Positions 34,510 to 46,679 of a stretch of 64,000 bases of DNA are shown here, piece after piece. The stretch is from Plectrocnemia conspersa. Its lineage: Eukaryota; Arthropoda; Insecta; Trichoptera; Polycentropodidae. The notes beneath the pieces are model-generated. The model had not been told where the DNA came from and did not search any database. It saw only the letters and a list, made by a program, of their open reading frames with translations. Position numbers and translations under genes: made by a program. The stretch lies in NCBI GenBank assembly GCA_009617715.1, contig VTFK01000092.1, positions 744,001 to 808,000 of the forward strand. The letters are read 5' to 3'. Every line of letters begins with the position of its first letter. Position 1 is the stretch's first letter.

Positions 34510-37500
34510 AAATATACAATAAAAAGAGTGATACGATCGTATCTACAGTGTGCTGCTTTAATTCAGAATCACTGCATTGGACAAATGGATAAATTAAATG
34601 TACAACAGTTATCACTTTTAATCATGAAAAAAAAGAGTAATAAGATATTGATGTAAAGGATTCAGTGAGGTCAACGTTCTAATCCATCGCACAAGATTAA
34701 CCATAATCACCTTTCAGTCACTTAATTGGGATCATAGTGATCGATTATAGAAAAAACTAACATAATGGGTTCATCACACACGCAATAAGCATCATAAATA
34801 AAACCGCTATTTATTGTCAGCGTAGTTAGAAGCGAAACGACTTACGTGCGCCCATTTTTTGTGTTGCTCTAAACAAAAGCGCAATCTAGTGATGAATTAG
34901 CAATCAAACCAACCTTCGATAATAAAAAAATGATTATTGTATTAATTTTATCGACCTTGTTTCAACGTCGGCGTTGATAATTTCGATTTTCATTACTGAC
35001 TGACCGTATGTAAAGAAGAAGGAAAAAAATAATCAAACAAGTCAAAAAGGTTTAATAAAGATTGACTCGACCGTGGCCCTGTATGACCAGCGGATGAATT
35101 TTTGATATTCGATTATATGTATGCGCACTTGTTGTTTATTCGCGTACATATTTTGACGGTGCGATTTTATAATTCAACAGAATTTGAGTGACAAGGCACA
35201 GGCGTGCCGAAAGAGAACGTTACGACCAACGGTCAGGTTGTAAAGGACATACGATATGGCGTGACCGACAGGAGGTGTATAAGTTACAGGACCGGTCGCA
35301 GAAATCGCGACAGTTATGAAGGTGTAGATCACCGGTAAATAAAAAAAAATTGTCCAGAGAAGTTCTTCTTTAACGACGTTTCATTAAATCTGACATGCTC
35401 TACTGTTCAATTAATTAGTAAAGGCGCATATTAATAATACAAGGATGTGCAGTCAAAAAATCAAAATACTGGAACAGTATGAAGGCATAACACTAGAATA
35501 AAATATCCACCATAATTGCAATACGCACCAAACGAAGAAGCAAAAGGTTTGATCATAGATCTTTGATTGATTGCAGCAGTTTCGTAAAGGTTTCGTTAAG
35601 GAAAATTGTCTAGTAAAAGTGAATATATCATAAAATTATCTATGATATTATTTTATATATGTAGCAATTCAAAGTAGAGAGGTATTGCTTTGTAAAGGTC
35701 CATCATTATTTACGCAACATAAACCAGTTAAAAATCATCGAGATTGCCCACCACTACGTTCCCGAATGAGATTGGAATAATCGAGAGCTTAGCTAATTTT
35801 GCATCAAATGGAGCTATGTAGAGATAAAGACGAGGAAAAGCCGTTTTTCTCTTACCGTTTATTAAAAATAGTTGCCTGATTTTCCAACAGTTGAATCCAA
35901 ACTTCGACACGATTTTGAAACTACATACATATATTCAAAATGATTGGTATTTAACTAGTAGTATAGTCGGTAAAAAATACCCAAAAAACTTATGCTTAAA
36001 ACCCACATGAACCTTTGTGTTTTTTTATTATCTATCGTGTATAAGAGATTGGAAATAGTGATTATTATATAAATATAATTCTGATCGATCATCGCAGTTA
36101 GAATTTTTTTAAATTTGTATAATCTCGCGGAAGAGTATTGTGACAGTTGCGAAACGTCCATTTGCTGTTCAAACCAAAGTCCAAAATATAAACTAAGCCA
36201 TCTCAACTTTTAGGGGACAATAAGCAGAAGAAGAAGTATAGACAGACGTCATATTTCGCATATTGCTCCATAGTTTTTCTGCGATTCGATTTTACACCAT
36301 GTTTTAAAAATATGATAGCTACCCTTACCGATATTACTATGTACTTCTAATATAAGAGGGCTAATAAAAGTATAATATTTAAACCGAATTTTGGTCAAAA
36401 ACAATTACACTTCTGAGAAGGGATAATTGTTTTTTGCGCTCTCCTATTGGGCAAAATTCTATATACTAAGAAATATTACGCAAAGTATTTTTTGGAGTAT
36501 TTGAATTAAAGTTCATTTTTATGTAATTTTTAGTACATTAGAATATTTTTTAATAATCAAAATTGACTCATACATAAAAAATATAACCTATTCACATTTT
36601 TATCTGACGTAAATAGCATTAAAAACCCACTATGCTTAATTAAGTTGAGTCACCCTTTAATATATTATACAAGAAAAGCACCCTTATTAAAAAATATATT
36701 TAAAAATCTTTTACAGGTCGTTATCTAATAGTATTAAATTAATTACATATAAATAAGCACTTATTCCAGTTTAATAATTTATATTTATTTATTATGCAGT
36801 CAAAACAACCTTATAATTAATATATAATAAATAATAAACAATTTTGATTATTACAGTTGTAAGGAATGTTATCATTTCATTAATCTCCTATTTCATAATA
36901 AGGTGTTATCAATTAAATATATTCTATTATGGGAGGTATAAAAAACGTGTGTATATATTATATAAATAATAATTTGGCCGTCACGCTCGCAACGATCGAC
37001 CATGACCCGTCGCTAATCACCTTTTCGGCCAACTGATATGAAGTAACGCAATTTCATTCATATGTTTTAAAAGGGGGGAGGTACGCTACATTTTTTTTTA
37101 TCACAAGTGAAATGATTAATCGACTATCTCTCACGCTATAAACTCAATTTTAGTTTATGGCAAAAATAAAAGTCATTAAAAATTAAGTAGGATAACGATA
37201 TTATTATCGTTACGTTATCAGTTGTTTTTAAGATGTTTATTTATTTATTTTTGTAAATTGACAGATGTTATAAATTCAACAAAACAGAATTCATGTGAAC
37301 TAGGTGGAACAAAATTAGTAGCATAAAAAAATATTTGCAGGATATACAACGTAAAAGAAGTAAGTTTTAATTTTCAGAATAATATAATTTTATCTATGAG
37401 TTTTTCTATCTGAAAAATATTTTTCACTATAAGAATGCGACACATCTTTTATTAAAGGTCGTAAATTCAAATGGGATTAAAATATTACAACCTTTCTTGG

Positions 37501-37540
37501 CTAATATACCAATTTGTTAGAAGGGAGTGTGTATATTAGA
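34510..37540. other. AT-rich non-coding stretch
   Basis: It contains a copy of the repeat found at the left edge of the window (36139-36185). The part at 35150-35340 is a little richer in GC (GACCGACAGGAGG). No coding sequence is recognised. Confidence 0.35.
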
Positions 37541-37550
37541 AATCTTTCCA

Positions 37551-37645
37551 ATGGCAAATTACAACGGAACAGCTACTTCGGCAGCACCGAAACGTAGTGG
37601 TTGCAAAGAACATCTTCCGCCAGTCGGCGCCACGCTGATCGGCAC
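37551..37645 (+). CDS. Candidate first coding exon, unknown protein
   Basis: A GC-richer patch begins with ATGG in good context (TTTCCAATGG). It encodes 31 codons starting MANYNGTATSAAPKRS and ending near PPVGATLIG, with a possible donor GTAATT at 37646. The codon composition differs from the AT-rich flanks. It would be the start of a plus-strand gene nested in or next to the ADAMTS gene. No continuing exon was found and I do not recognise the peptide. The minus strand is also open here, so conserved non-coding DNA is an alternative. Confidence 0.22.
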
Positions 37646-37649
37646 GTAA

Positions 37650-38530
37650 TTATAAACGTAACATAACATGTAATACGTTAATCGAGTAAAAAAAATTGAA
37701 GTGGCCAAATTATGTATTATTGATAATCTCTGACCTTTCGCCTTTTTTATGAAAGAGATCATATAATTTATTAAAAAAAGGTATTTGTATATTGATGATA
37801 TTAAGTTTAAACAAGAAACTTTAATGTTTTTTTCTTATATAAACTGTATTAATGGTGTTGATTTAACAAAGTATTATATTAATTTACTGATCTCTTAATA
37901 AAAAATACTACAATTAGAATAACCTAAAAAATAAAACTGATGTTTTTGATTTCGTTTGAAAAAAATTATAAACTGAATCGGATCTAAAAAAATGCAATAA
38001 TGAAAGCAAAATCTTAAAATAGATTACATTTTTATTATAACATGCGTGTTGCTTTATCAAAATATTACACTACAGTCTAATGTTCTTATTAAAAATAAAG
38101 AGAAGTAGCCTTTACAATGACATATCTTTAAAAAATATTATATATTGTTTCAATATTATTTTAATGCGCTTTCTATGTATTTTTTTCCTGCAAAGAATAG
38201 GCCATTTTATCTAGTGATCTGTCTTAAATTTTATGAATAAAAGTTTAAAAATAGTTTTATATTGTGTTAATAAATATCTTGCAAAGGACTTCGTGGCTAT
38301 TGTGAAAATGTTTTGGGTATTGCAAAATTGCAATTTCACTAATGTTTTGCTTTAGTCAAAGCATTTTTTTGCTAGCTTTCTAGATGTCCATTGTTTGCTT
38401 TATCACAGTTCAACTGTAAGCAGCAATTTTTACTTTAAGCAAATATTATGTGCATTGTGTATTTAATTATTGTGTAAAAATACTACTTTTCTAATTTTTG
38501 CGAAATTTAAATGTGCACGTGTTTATTTAT
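37650..38530. other. AT-rich non-coding stretch
   Basis: Nothing is recognised apart from AT-rich runs. No frame of interest. Confidence 0.4.
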
Positions 38531-38531
38531 A

Positions 38532-38692
38532 AGGACGGAATAGCGCAGTCCATAACGTCTTAGACTAGTAACTCTGAAGTTGCGGGTTCGATCCCTATAG
38601 CGGCACTCGAATTTTAATTTTAAAAAAATGCACAATTTTTAAGAACCGACTTTAGATGAAGTGCCATCTATTGATTATAAATTATATTACAC
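38532..38692 (+). mobile_element. tRNA-derived SINE, well-preserved head
   Basis: The head begins GGACGGAATAGCGCAGTCC with an A box (TAGCGCAGTCC). Its B box GGTTCGATCCC is at 38585-38595, a full match to the polymerase III consensus. The body follows with CACTCGAATTTTAATTTT and a CCATCTATTGATTATAAATT block shared with the copy at 13240-13416. The hairpin tail is lacking. This is the clearest promoter-bearing copy in the window. It is not a tRNA gene because the acceptor stem does not pair. Confidence 0.8.
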
Positions 38693-38699
38693 GTAAAAA

Positions 38700-41200
38700 C
38701 ATTGGTTAAATATTATTAATTTTAAATATATGTAGTAATAAACTCGAATCAAATAATGGGTTATGATCTTGGGAATTGAGGTGATTCAGGTTTTTAAATG
38801 AAAGATCAGAGGAAAGCGGCTGTTTTACTTGGTGCTCTTAGGGTTAACGCGGCGTTTATTCCAAGTCGGGAGCGAAGTGTTAGTAATGGAAATTATTCAC
38901 AATCGTCTGGATATTAAAGATAAAACCAGATTTTTTAGTACTATTTAAAACATATTTAATGTTATACTGTATATGCGTCATGGTGATTTAAAAATCGCTG
39001 AAAATTAGTTGACGTTTTATGTAATGAATAATCAGGGTTTTTGTACCTGTTTTACTGAACTTTTTTGGCACAAGAGAAAAAACTGTGATCCTGGAAAGTT
39101 CAAAGGATACAAACGAATCGATGTAATAACATTTAATAGTTATATTTGAACGATTGAGCTATAACGATTTACGGGTGATCCCGACACTTTTATTAACAAA
39201 TGTTTATTTTCATTTTTTGTACTTTTTACATTTTATTTTTCTAGAAAGATATTTTTGTATAAAAAGTCTGTTTTAATTTATTAAATATATGATAAATAAT
39301 ATATATTATAAAAGATTTTAAAAGCAGTATTTTAGATTAATAAAAAGTTGATAAACTCCTGAAAGGGTATACGGTTAAAAAGTTTATGTACTTCTGCTTT
39401 ATAAAAAGCAATGTCTGGCAATGGAATATATAAAACCAATCTAAGCACTAAATGTTATAAACTGTAAAATAAAATAGAGTCTACTTAAAAAAATAAGTTA
39501 TGATCAAAAAGACAAAATGATTTATTATACTATGATATAAATCATGAGATAGAAAATATGATAAGGTATAAAAAACAAGCCATATTAACCATATGCAACA
39601 GTATACATTTAAATATTACACTTATGGGTTCTTGCCATTAAAAAGATTTTTTTTTTAAAAATATTAAAATAAAAAAATAAAACTAATCTAAAACCTTATT
39701 TTCTTTAAATAAAATAGTAGCGTACCTTACTTATTAAACCTAATTTATAGCTTTCGACATAATATTAACTTTGAGTTTAAGAGCTTTAAATACTACCGCG
39801 ATAATCAATGATGTTGAATATGAACTTATATTTAAAGATCAAAGACTCTAAATTATTATTTAGAAACGATCAGTATATAAATTAGAAAAGTCAACGTTCA
39901 ATATCAGTCAAGATTATAAAATTTAAAAGCTGCCATAATTTTTTTCTTTCTTTTAAAATTAATTTGTATATATTTATTTAAGATAGGAGTTTAAAACTAA
40001 TTAATACAACGCAATCTATACTAAGCAGTCAAGAGAAGAGTTTCCTACAATATATTATTTTTAATACCACTTCGTAGAGACGGCGCTTATTTTATAATTA
40101 ATTGCCGGCGTTTTCCACAGTTCGCTCGAATTTCAGCATTTTTTTTGTTCATCATTTTTCTATCACAAATGCTGCTAAAATATTTAAGCTTCCAACTCAA
40201 AAATTGTAAAAAATAACAATCAGATTTTTATTCGATTGGAGAACGTGCTCAGATTCAATTGAAGCGATTATTAATAATTTCGTAGAACTTGATTTGAATA
40301 GTAACTTTTTTCCTTACTGGAATTGGTATTGTTCAAGACTGATTTTTTTACGAAGCCCATAATTAGCTGTGTCATAAACTGTCCTTATTTGAAGAGGCGA
40401 ACGAACAGGTCTGACACATGAATTTTTAAAAGACAGACGGGTTCCAGACGGACCAGACAGTCTATTTCACCTCTAAAAAACAAAAACACCGACAAAAAAC
40501 GTGTCCAAACCATCTTAATGTTAATAGGAATATTAAGAGAATTAGCCGTTTTTTTGACTGAAGTAAAAAGGTTGATTGATGTTGAGTCACAATTTTATCC
40601 ATTAAGGTAAATATTAAGAACTAAAATAATAAAATTGCACAAATATGTTTTTAAGATCTAAAAGCGACTAATTGGTATTTCTGTAACACGCTCTTAAATT
40701 TTATGACACCATATATTTTTTTCATTAATTTATTCATTCCAATTTAATTTGATTCCGAATCATAAACTTCAAAATCGCCAAATGTAAATTTCACGCTTTT
40801 ATCCTAAAAAGTCTATATTGTACGCCCTCGAAATTATCATAAAGTTTTATGAATGGAAAATAAAATAAAATAAATTATCATAATAGCAGTTTAAGGTGTG
40901 TTTCAACTGAGAGAAGAGCATTCGCAGTAATTACTTTTTTCCTCAATCAACCCACGTAGACCCGTGTTAATTTCTACAATTCTACCATTCCTTACATAAT
41001 TCTCTTTTTCCGTTCACGTGTGGGCACAGAAGGAGAAGAAGATGAATTTTGCAATTTAATTGCGAAAAAATCGTCAATAAAGCACCTCTCGAACCTTCCT
41101 ACGCATGTTTATGAATCTTCATAAAATAAACTAAAGTATAGAAACATTCGAGAGCCATTTTATTAAAGTCGATATAAGGTATGTGCCTTATTTATCTGAT
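38700..41200. other. AT-rich non-coding stretch
   Basis: A GC-richer patch at 38815-38890 contains GGGTTAACGCGGCG. Otherwise only AT-rich unique-looking DNA is seen, with no exon or repeat family. Confidence 0.35.
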
Positions 41201-41209
41201 ATATCCACA

Positions 41210-41480
41210 TCACCTTTTTTGTTATTGCCTTTTCTACAATTTTGGACCGGAGCCGTCCGTTAGTCAAATTATCATAAAAAAGATTAGTGTTTGTTTGTTT
41301 AGGAGGCGACGGGCGCCGGTCGCATTACAGTTTAGTTGGCGCCGTCATTTCGGGACTCTTTTAGGAGGTATATCCTCTGGGGTAGTCAATTACTATTACG
41401 AAGGTCCTAAAGTCATCATTGATTGCTTTCAAAATTGAAAAACAATGACAGTGCGATTCAAACGACGCTAGACGTCGTCC
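41210..41480. other. GC-rich island, candidate conserved non-coding element
   Basis: The core GGAGGCGACGGGCGCCGGTC (41302-41321) is among the GC-richest in the window. The plus frame of 85 codons (41181-41438) starts in AT-rich sequence and has no family resemblance. Confidence 0.3.
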
Positions 41481-41765
41481 AATTAACAGACTATGACACA
41501 AGTGAGCGATAAATAGCTTAGTTAATTTTATTATTCATTAATATACTTTAATTATTAAATTAAAAATAACATGTGATATTTTTTATCTAGTCCTTAGAAA
41601 ACAAATATATAAATACATTGAGCAAAAACGTGTTAAAAATAGTTTTGTTAAAAATTAATTGAGTGTTATTATTATAATACATTTTATATGTAACTATTGC
41701 CTTTTAGCTTAATCACTATTAAATATTTGGCCTCAAGCTTAAATAAAAAAAAAATTCAAGAACTT

Positions 41766-41875
41766 GCATTTAATAAATTTAATTTAATTTAATAAATTTA
41801 ATTTAATTTAATTTAAAAAAATTATTATTGCATTTTATAAATTTATTATTGTATTTTATAAATTTAATAACGTTT
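41766..41875. repeat. AT-rich tandem repeats
   Basis: A 19-base unit AATAAATTTAATTTAATTT occurs twice from 41772, with extra TTTAA units. A 21-base unit (ATTATTGCATTTTATAAATTT and a variant) follows twice. These are simple-sequence expansions without likely function. Confidence 0.7.
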
Positions 41876-41899
41876 GTAATACAGAAATAAAACATTAAA

Positions 41900-42870
41900 T
41901 TAAATTTAATACCGTAATAAAACAGATTGCGGCAAAGCCGGCGCAAACGCTAATTTTTTTTAAAATAAGTGTTATTATTGTAATTATGTAACTATTACCG
42001 TTAGCTTAATCACTTTTAAATATATTAAAAAAATGCAAGAATTTGTTAGCTTATATTTTTATTGAAAATGTGTTTTTTTATGTGAGCCAAATATCATATA
42101 TATTATTAAATTAAAAACTATTTTAACAGTGTAGTTAACACGTTCTTTACATTAAAGTATTTTTTAATTTAGCTTTGTGAATTTGCGTGTAATTTTTTGT
42201 ATCAAAAATATTTTCATTTCAAGACATAAATATTATGTTAAAAATATTTGAGGTTATGTCATGCATGCTTCCGCATTATAATAAAATATGATCATTTCAT
42301 TTTTAGAAATTTTTAAAATGCTAATTTCTACTATTGAACAGAGCCTATTTCACAAAACATATCAATCTATAGTTTAGCACTCAATCAGGTCAATTGTTCT
42401 AATATCTTGAAACTAAGTTTATTCGGTTTAATATAATCTTGACTTTTATATTGTAAGTGTTTATAGAAGGTTTTGCCGAATCATTGCACGAAAAGTTTCG
42501 AGTAGTTTGAAGTATTCTAATTAAAACTCTCAATAACTCTTCTCTGCTTCCAAGTTTATTGCTCAACTTGAGCGATACAACATTTATTTAAAATAGCTGT
42601 AACTTGGACAGAGCTATTTTATGTAAAAGTTTTAACGGATTATCTATATCCCATTTGTGGATAATACTTTTAACAAAAGATTTTGATGTCGTATCGTATT
42701 AGCTCTAATTTAACTAAATGACATATAGTGTAACACAAAATATGCAATGTGAAATTTTAATTTTCTAAAATGTACGAAAGACGATGCCCGACATTAATTA
42801 TTATATGTTTTATTTAATTTCTGAGTATTTAAAACGCGTAAAGCTTACTAATTGCATTAAATAAAAATAC
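41900..42870. other. AT-rich non-coding stretch
   Basis: No gene or repeat family is recognised. A short GCGGCAAAGCCGGCGC patch lies at 41930-41946. Confidence 0.35.
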
Positions 42871-42871
42871 G

Positions 42872-42950
42872 TTTACTCAGTTAGTGTTTACCTCATTGTA
42901 ACGTATTGGGCTAACGCCTGTCATATTGCAACGGAATAAATAAATAAAAA
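42872..42950 (+). repeat. Isolated LINE/SINE 3' tail
   Basis: TTTACTCAGTTAGTG leads into ATTGTAACGTATTGGGC, GCCTGTCA and ATTGCAAC, then AATAAATAAATAAAAA. The order and spacing match the tails at 12954 and 13640. The stem retains six pairs including one G-T. No head or coding part is seen upstream. Confidence 0.6.
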
Positions 42951-43199
42951 TCGTTAAATATTAAGGTCACACGCGTTATAGTTTGTTCATGTATCTAGCT
43001 CTTAAATAATGTTTTCATAGTGCTTAATTAAAATGCAAAAGAATATCTCATATGTTACGCCATATATTAAAAATGCGTAGTTAACACGTGTAGATAATTG
43101 TGACAGAACTGATATGATAAGTATATATAGTATAGTATCTTTTGTTTAGCATGTTATGGGATATTTCATTTTCGAAATCTGTTTTGTCTGACACAAAAC

Positions 43200-43540
43200 G
43201 CTTTCAAGCATTTGCTCGGCAATTCCCAAAAGATCGCTCAGCGCCGCCAACTGTCAAAAGGCATTAATTACCGGTGGTTTGTTCACCTGTCGCTAGCTAC
43301 AAAGGTAAATTTAGTCAGTTGGAACACATATGATTTCAGTGGTTGGTTAATTAATGCAACAGCAATTTTTAATAAATAAAATTCAATATAATGAAAAGAA
43401 AACAACATTACCCAGTAGTTGTTGCATCAATGCTTATGATTTATCATCGAGATAATCAATAGATTGCAGGGGTCGAGAGGTGACCATGCGTCAGATGAGT
43501 AGTTGGGACAGCGTCGTCAGTTAGTTGTATTATTATGTTT
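43200..43540. other. GC-richer island, candidate enhancer
   Basis: The segment has E-box and homeodomain-like motifs (CACCTG at about 43283, GGTTAATTAATGC at 43346) and CG-rich patches (AGCGCCGCCAACTGTC). There is no useful reading frame. A regulatory role is inferred from composition only. Confidence 0.25.
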
Positions 43541-43689
43541 CATAAGCACAATGACACAACAGCGAAATTTACTTGCTTATAAAATATAAATTATATGTGG
43601 CGTAAAATATGAAATATAATTTATTTTAATTAAAGCAATATAATCGATACTGTCACATGAATATGAAAAAATATAATATAAAACATATT

Positions 43690-44080
43690 ATCCGCCCCTG
43701 ACTTTTCATCCCAAGCGCCAGGCGCCAAGATGCAATTGACCCACCGCCGGACAACGCATATCAAACATACACGTGCAAAAACATGATATTATACAAACAC
43801 ATGCTCATAATGTTTCTGTCAAGCTCCGAAGAAGACTTCAATTTCTTTTCGAGCCTTCGACCTTCAGGATAACAATAAAGCCATTCGATCACTTGCCATC
43901 CTGCATACATACGATCTGCTTAGTCCTGGGAACGGACGCAGTGGCGCCGCACGAATCACGCTTATTATTTAATATAAATAAAACTCGGCTCGCTTTAATT
44001 AGTTTAATGCCGGGCATTGTTATGCGGAGCAGGAATGGTCAACTTTTTTTTTTAATAAAACCGCCAGGAATCAGGAGCAA
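43690..44080. other. GC-richer island with open plus frame
   Basis: It contains AAGCGCCAGGCGCCAAG and a 103-codon plus frame (43773-44084) that begins MQKHDIIQTHAHNVSV. The frame lacks domains and cysteine or glycine patterns of known families. It is probably non-coding. Confidence 0.25.
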
Positions 44081-44629
44081 TTGAATTAATGTTCGTTCAT
44101 GTTTACACAAAGGTATGTCCTAAAAAGTTTTTTTAAATCAATTGAAATCACGTAAGCTGAGTACTAACGTATTGCGTTCTAAAAACGTTATTTAAGAGAG
44201 CTATATGTATAATATCATTAATGAATAATCACTCAAGTTACTAATTGTAATTATTTTCCAGATTTATGTGAAGGTTTAACTACAAATTTTGAGAGATTTT
44301 ATAGTGATAAAATATTTAAAGTTTTATTAGTCCATCTAAAATCTCCAATGGCAAAATTTAAATACAGAAAATGGCTTATAAAAATTGAAAAAAAATTAGC
44401 TGCTGAAAATAAAACACTTTAAAATTAAAACACTGCGTGCCATTTTGAAGGGCACCTAATCATGCCATATTTTTTTAATATATGGTTCAATAAATTCTAG
44501 TGATTTACAGCCTTGAATTATACTAAATAACCATATTTTTAATCTCAAAGGCTTATGTCACCTATGTGCCCAATGCATCTGGATATATTCTTGATGACAT
44601 CTATAGAAGCCATCCGCGATGAAAAAGTT

Positions 44630-44824
44630 TTAACCCTTTAAACACCAGCGACTTTTTAGTTAGTCACCTGTTTTTCGCTTCACGGTCAGTATCTTTTTCT
44701 AAAAATAAATATAAAATACTTGCTTTGCTGATAAATGAAGCTAGTACAATAATATAATTTGTAAATTATTTATTGATATTTTGTAAAAAAATAATCAACA
44801 AATCGCTGGCGTTTAAGTGGTTAG
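44630..44824. mobile_element. TTAA-type MITE, about 195 bp
   Basis: The left end TTAACCCTTTAAACACCAGC (44630-44649) matches, with few changes, the complement of the right end, which reads CTAACCACTTAAACGCCAGC on the minus strand and stops at 44824. The left end carries TTAA and the right end has decayed to TTAG. The AT-rich interior does not code. The termini fit a piggyBac-like non-autonomous element. Confidence 0.55.
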
Positions 44825-44829
44825 TATCA

Positions 44830-46150
44830 TCACAAAGAAAACATAATATAAATTGGCAAAAAACAATTGTACCAATATTACAGTTTTATAGTGTCAGAAA
44901 ATCAAAAAATATTATTTTTTTAATTATAGCTAATTAGAAACTCCTCTCGTTTTATCAGCAAGTTATTAAGTGAGACTATTTTTCTTTATTCCTTTTTTTT
45001 TAATTTAGCAAAGCTCTGCCAAAAATATTTTCTAGATAAATTAAAAAAAAAGGATAAAATACAATTTTGTCTCAATCTGTTTTGATGTTTTGGCGTTTAC
45101 TCTAATTCTTTAACGTCTATTTATTTAGGTTTTAATATTGTGATCATTATTCATAAAAATCTATGAATTATAAGTAAATATGAACGTCAAAAAACAAACA
45201 AAACTTGTGTAATGAAAAAGCTATCAAAATTTTGCGGTATATTTTACGATTTATTTTTAACATATTTTTTATTAAATTTATTAGTGTTTAAAGTGTCATA
45301 TGAGATTAAACAAAAATTATGTTCCTCGCTCAGTAATCAACTTTTGCGTAGCAACAGAAGAATTTTCATACCATGAAATTTGGCTGATTATTGATAAAAA
45401 GCTAAGCAATATATTGCTTTTATCTGGTTGGTTTATTTATTAATATTTTTACTTAAGCATATTACTTAATATAATAGAACAATTGCTAAAAAATACTTAA
45501 ATGGGAATTTAAGCTTGAAAATTATGTGAATTAAATAAAATGTATGTAACCTTCTTAGAAGATCGAAAATTAGATGTGTGGGTTTCGCACAAGTTATCGA
45601 AATCAAATCTCGCAACGAATAAGCATTACTGGATTAATCTTCTATTGCCAAACTTAAGATACATTCATGGATCATATTGCAATTTAACTTCCGCGCCCAA
45701 AAGAGGAACAGCTTTTGCACAATATTGACATAACTAAAACGTATCAAACACTTTTAGTAACTCCTTTTAGCCTTATTGAATCTAACTGTTAGTGTTACAC
45801 CGAAACCTACGTCTTAAAAGATTTATAATAATTACATTAGACGTATTCTTCAATAGTTTAAATTTTAATATTTGACATATCACAATGCTAGTGCATTTAC
45901 TAAACGATGGAACACGCGTAACTGCTACATAAGTAATACAGTATGAAATAGTTAAATTTTAACGCAATAATTTATTGTAGCATCTATGTATTCATCTACT
46001 ATCCTTAACTGTAAACCAATCAATTATTATAACTATTTTTATTAGTGACATTAATTTTTAAATTACATAAAAATAGTATTGCTCAACAAAAACACATCTA
46101 AAAATAGATAAATGATTTAACGTTTATTAATAAGAGACAAATCTTATGAA
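44830..46150. other. AT-rich non-coding stretch
   Basis: No family or exon is recognised. The plus frame at 45540-45728 (62 codons) has no resemblance to known proteins. Confidence 0.35.
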
Positions 46151-46159
46151 ACGACTTCG

Positions 46160-46670
46160 TTGTGGGAGAACGTCGCGTTTATAATTTCACCATTTCACAA
46201 CTCATTCATGCAAAACTATTCATACACAACTGTAACGAGTCGCACAGAAAAAAAAGTGAAAGAAAAAACTTGAATCTTTCATAAAAAAAATCATAAATAT
46301 TTATCTGTGCGTTTTCCATATACGGCTATGCAAATATAAACTCGTCTTAGGATCGAAAGCTCCGAATCAAAAGCTCCACCCGCGGCGTATCGCTAATCAA
46401 TGGGTTCTTCACGCCTTTTTGCGTCTAAAAGTTTTGAATACAATAAATGCAATAAATATTGATGAATGCAAATTTGCATTCGAGTCTGAGAAGGAGAATT
46501 AAAAAAGTGGCGAAAAGAAACGGGCATTGTCGGGGATTCAGAGAGACGTTTTTTATTGTCGTACAAGACGGAAACCGCTGTTGGAGTTGAGACCTGACTT
46601 TGAACTCGCACTGAAGGTTGTTCGGTGTGGTCTACCTGTGTCCTTTTATGTGGTCAATTAACCATTCCAT
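46160..46670. other. GC-richer island, candidate conserved non-coding element
   Basis: Patches such as CTCCACCCGCGGCGTATCGC (about 46373) and AACGGGCATTGTCGGGG (about 46520) stand out. A minus frame of 72 codons is open but has no family resemblance. It may be regulatory. Confidence 0.25.
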
Positions 46671-46679
46671 CATGGCAGA

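Noticed and set aside
38532..38610. tRNA gene
   Set aside because: A and B boxes are present, but the ends do not form an acceptor stem and the sequence continues into a SINE body shared with other copies.
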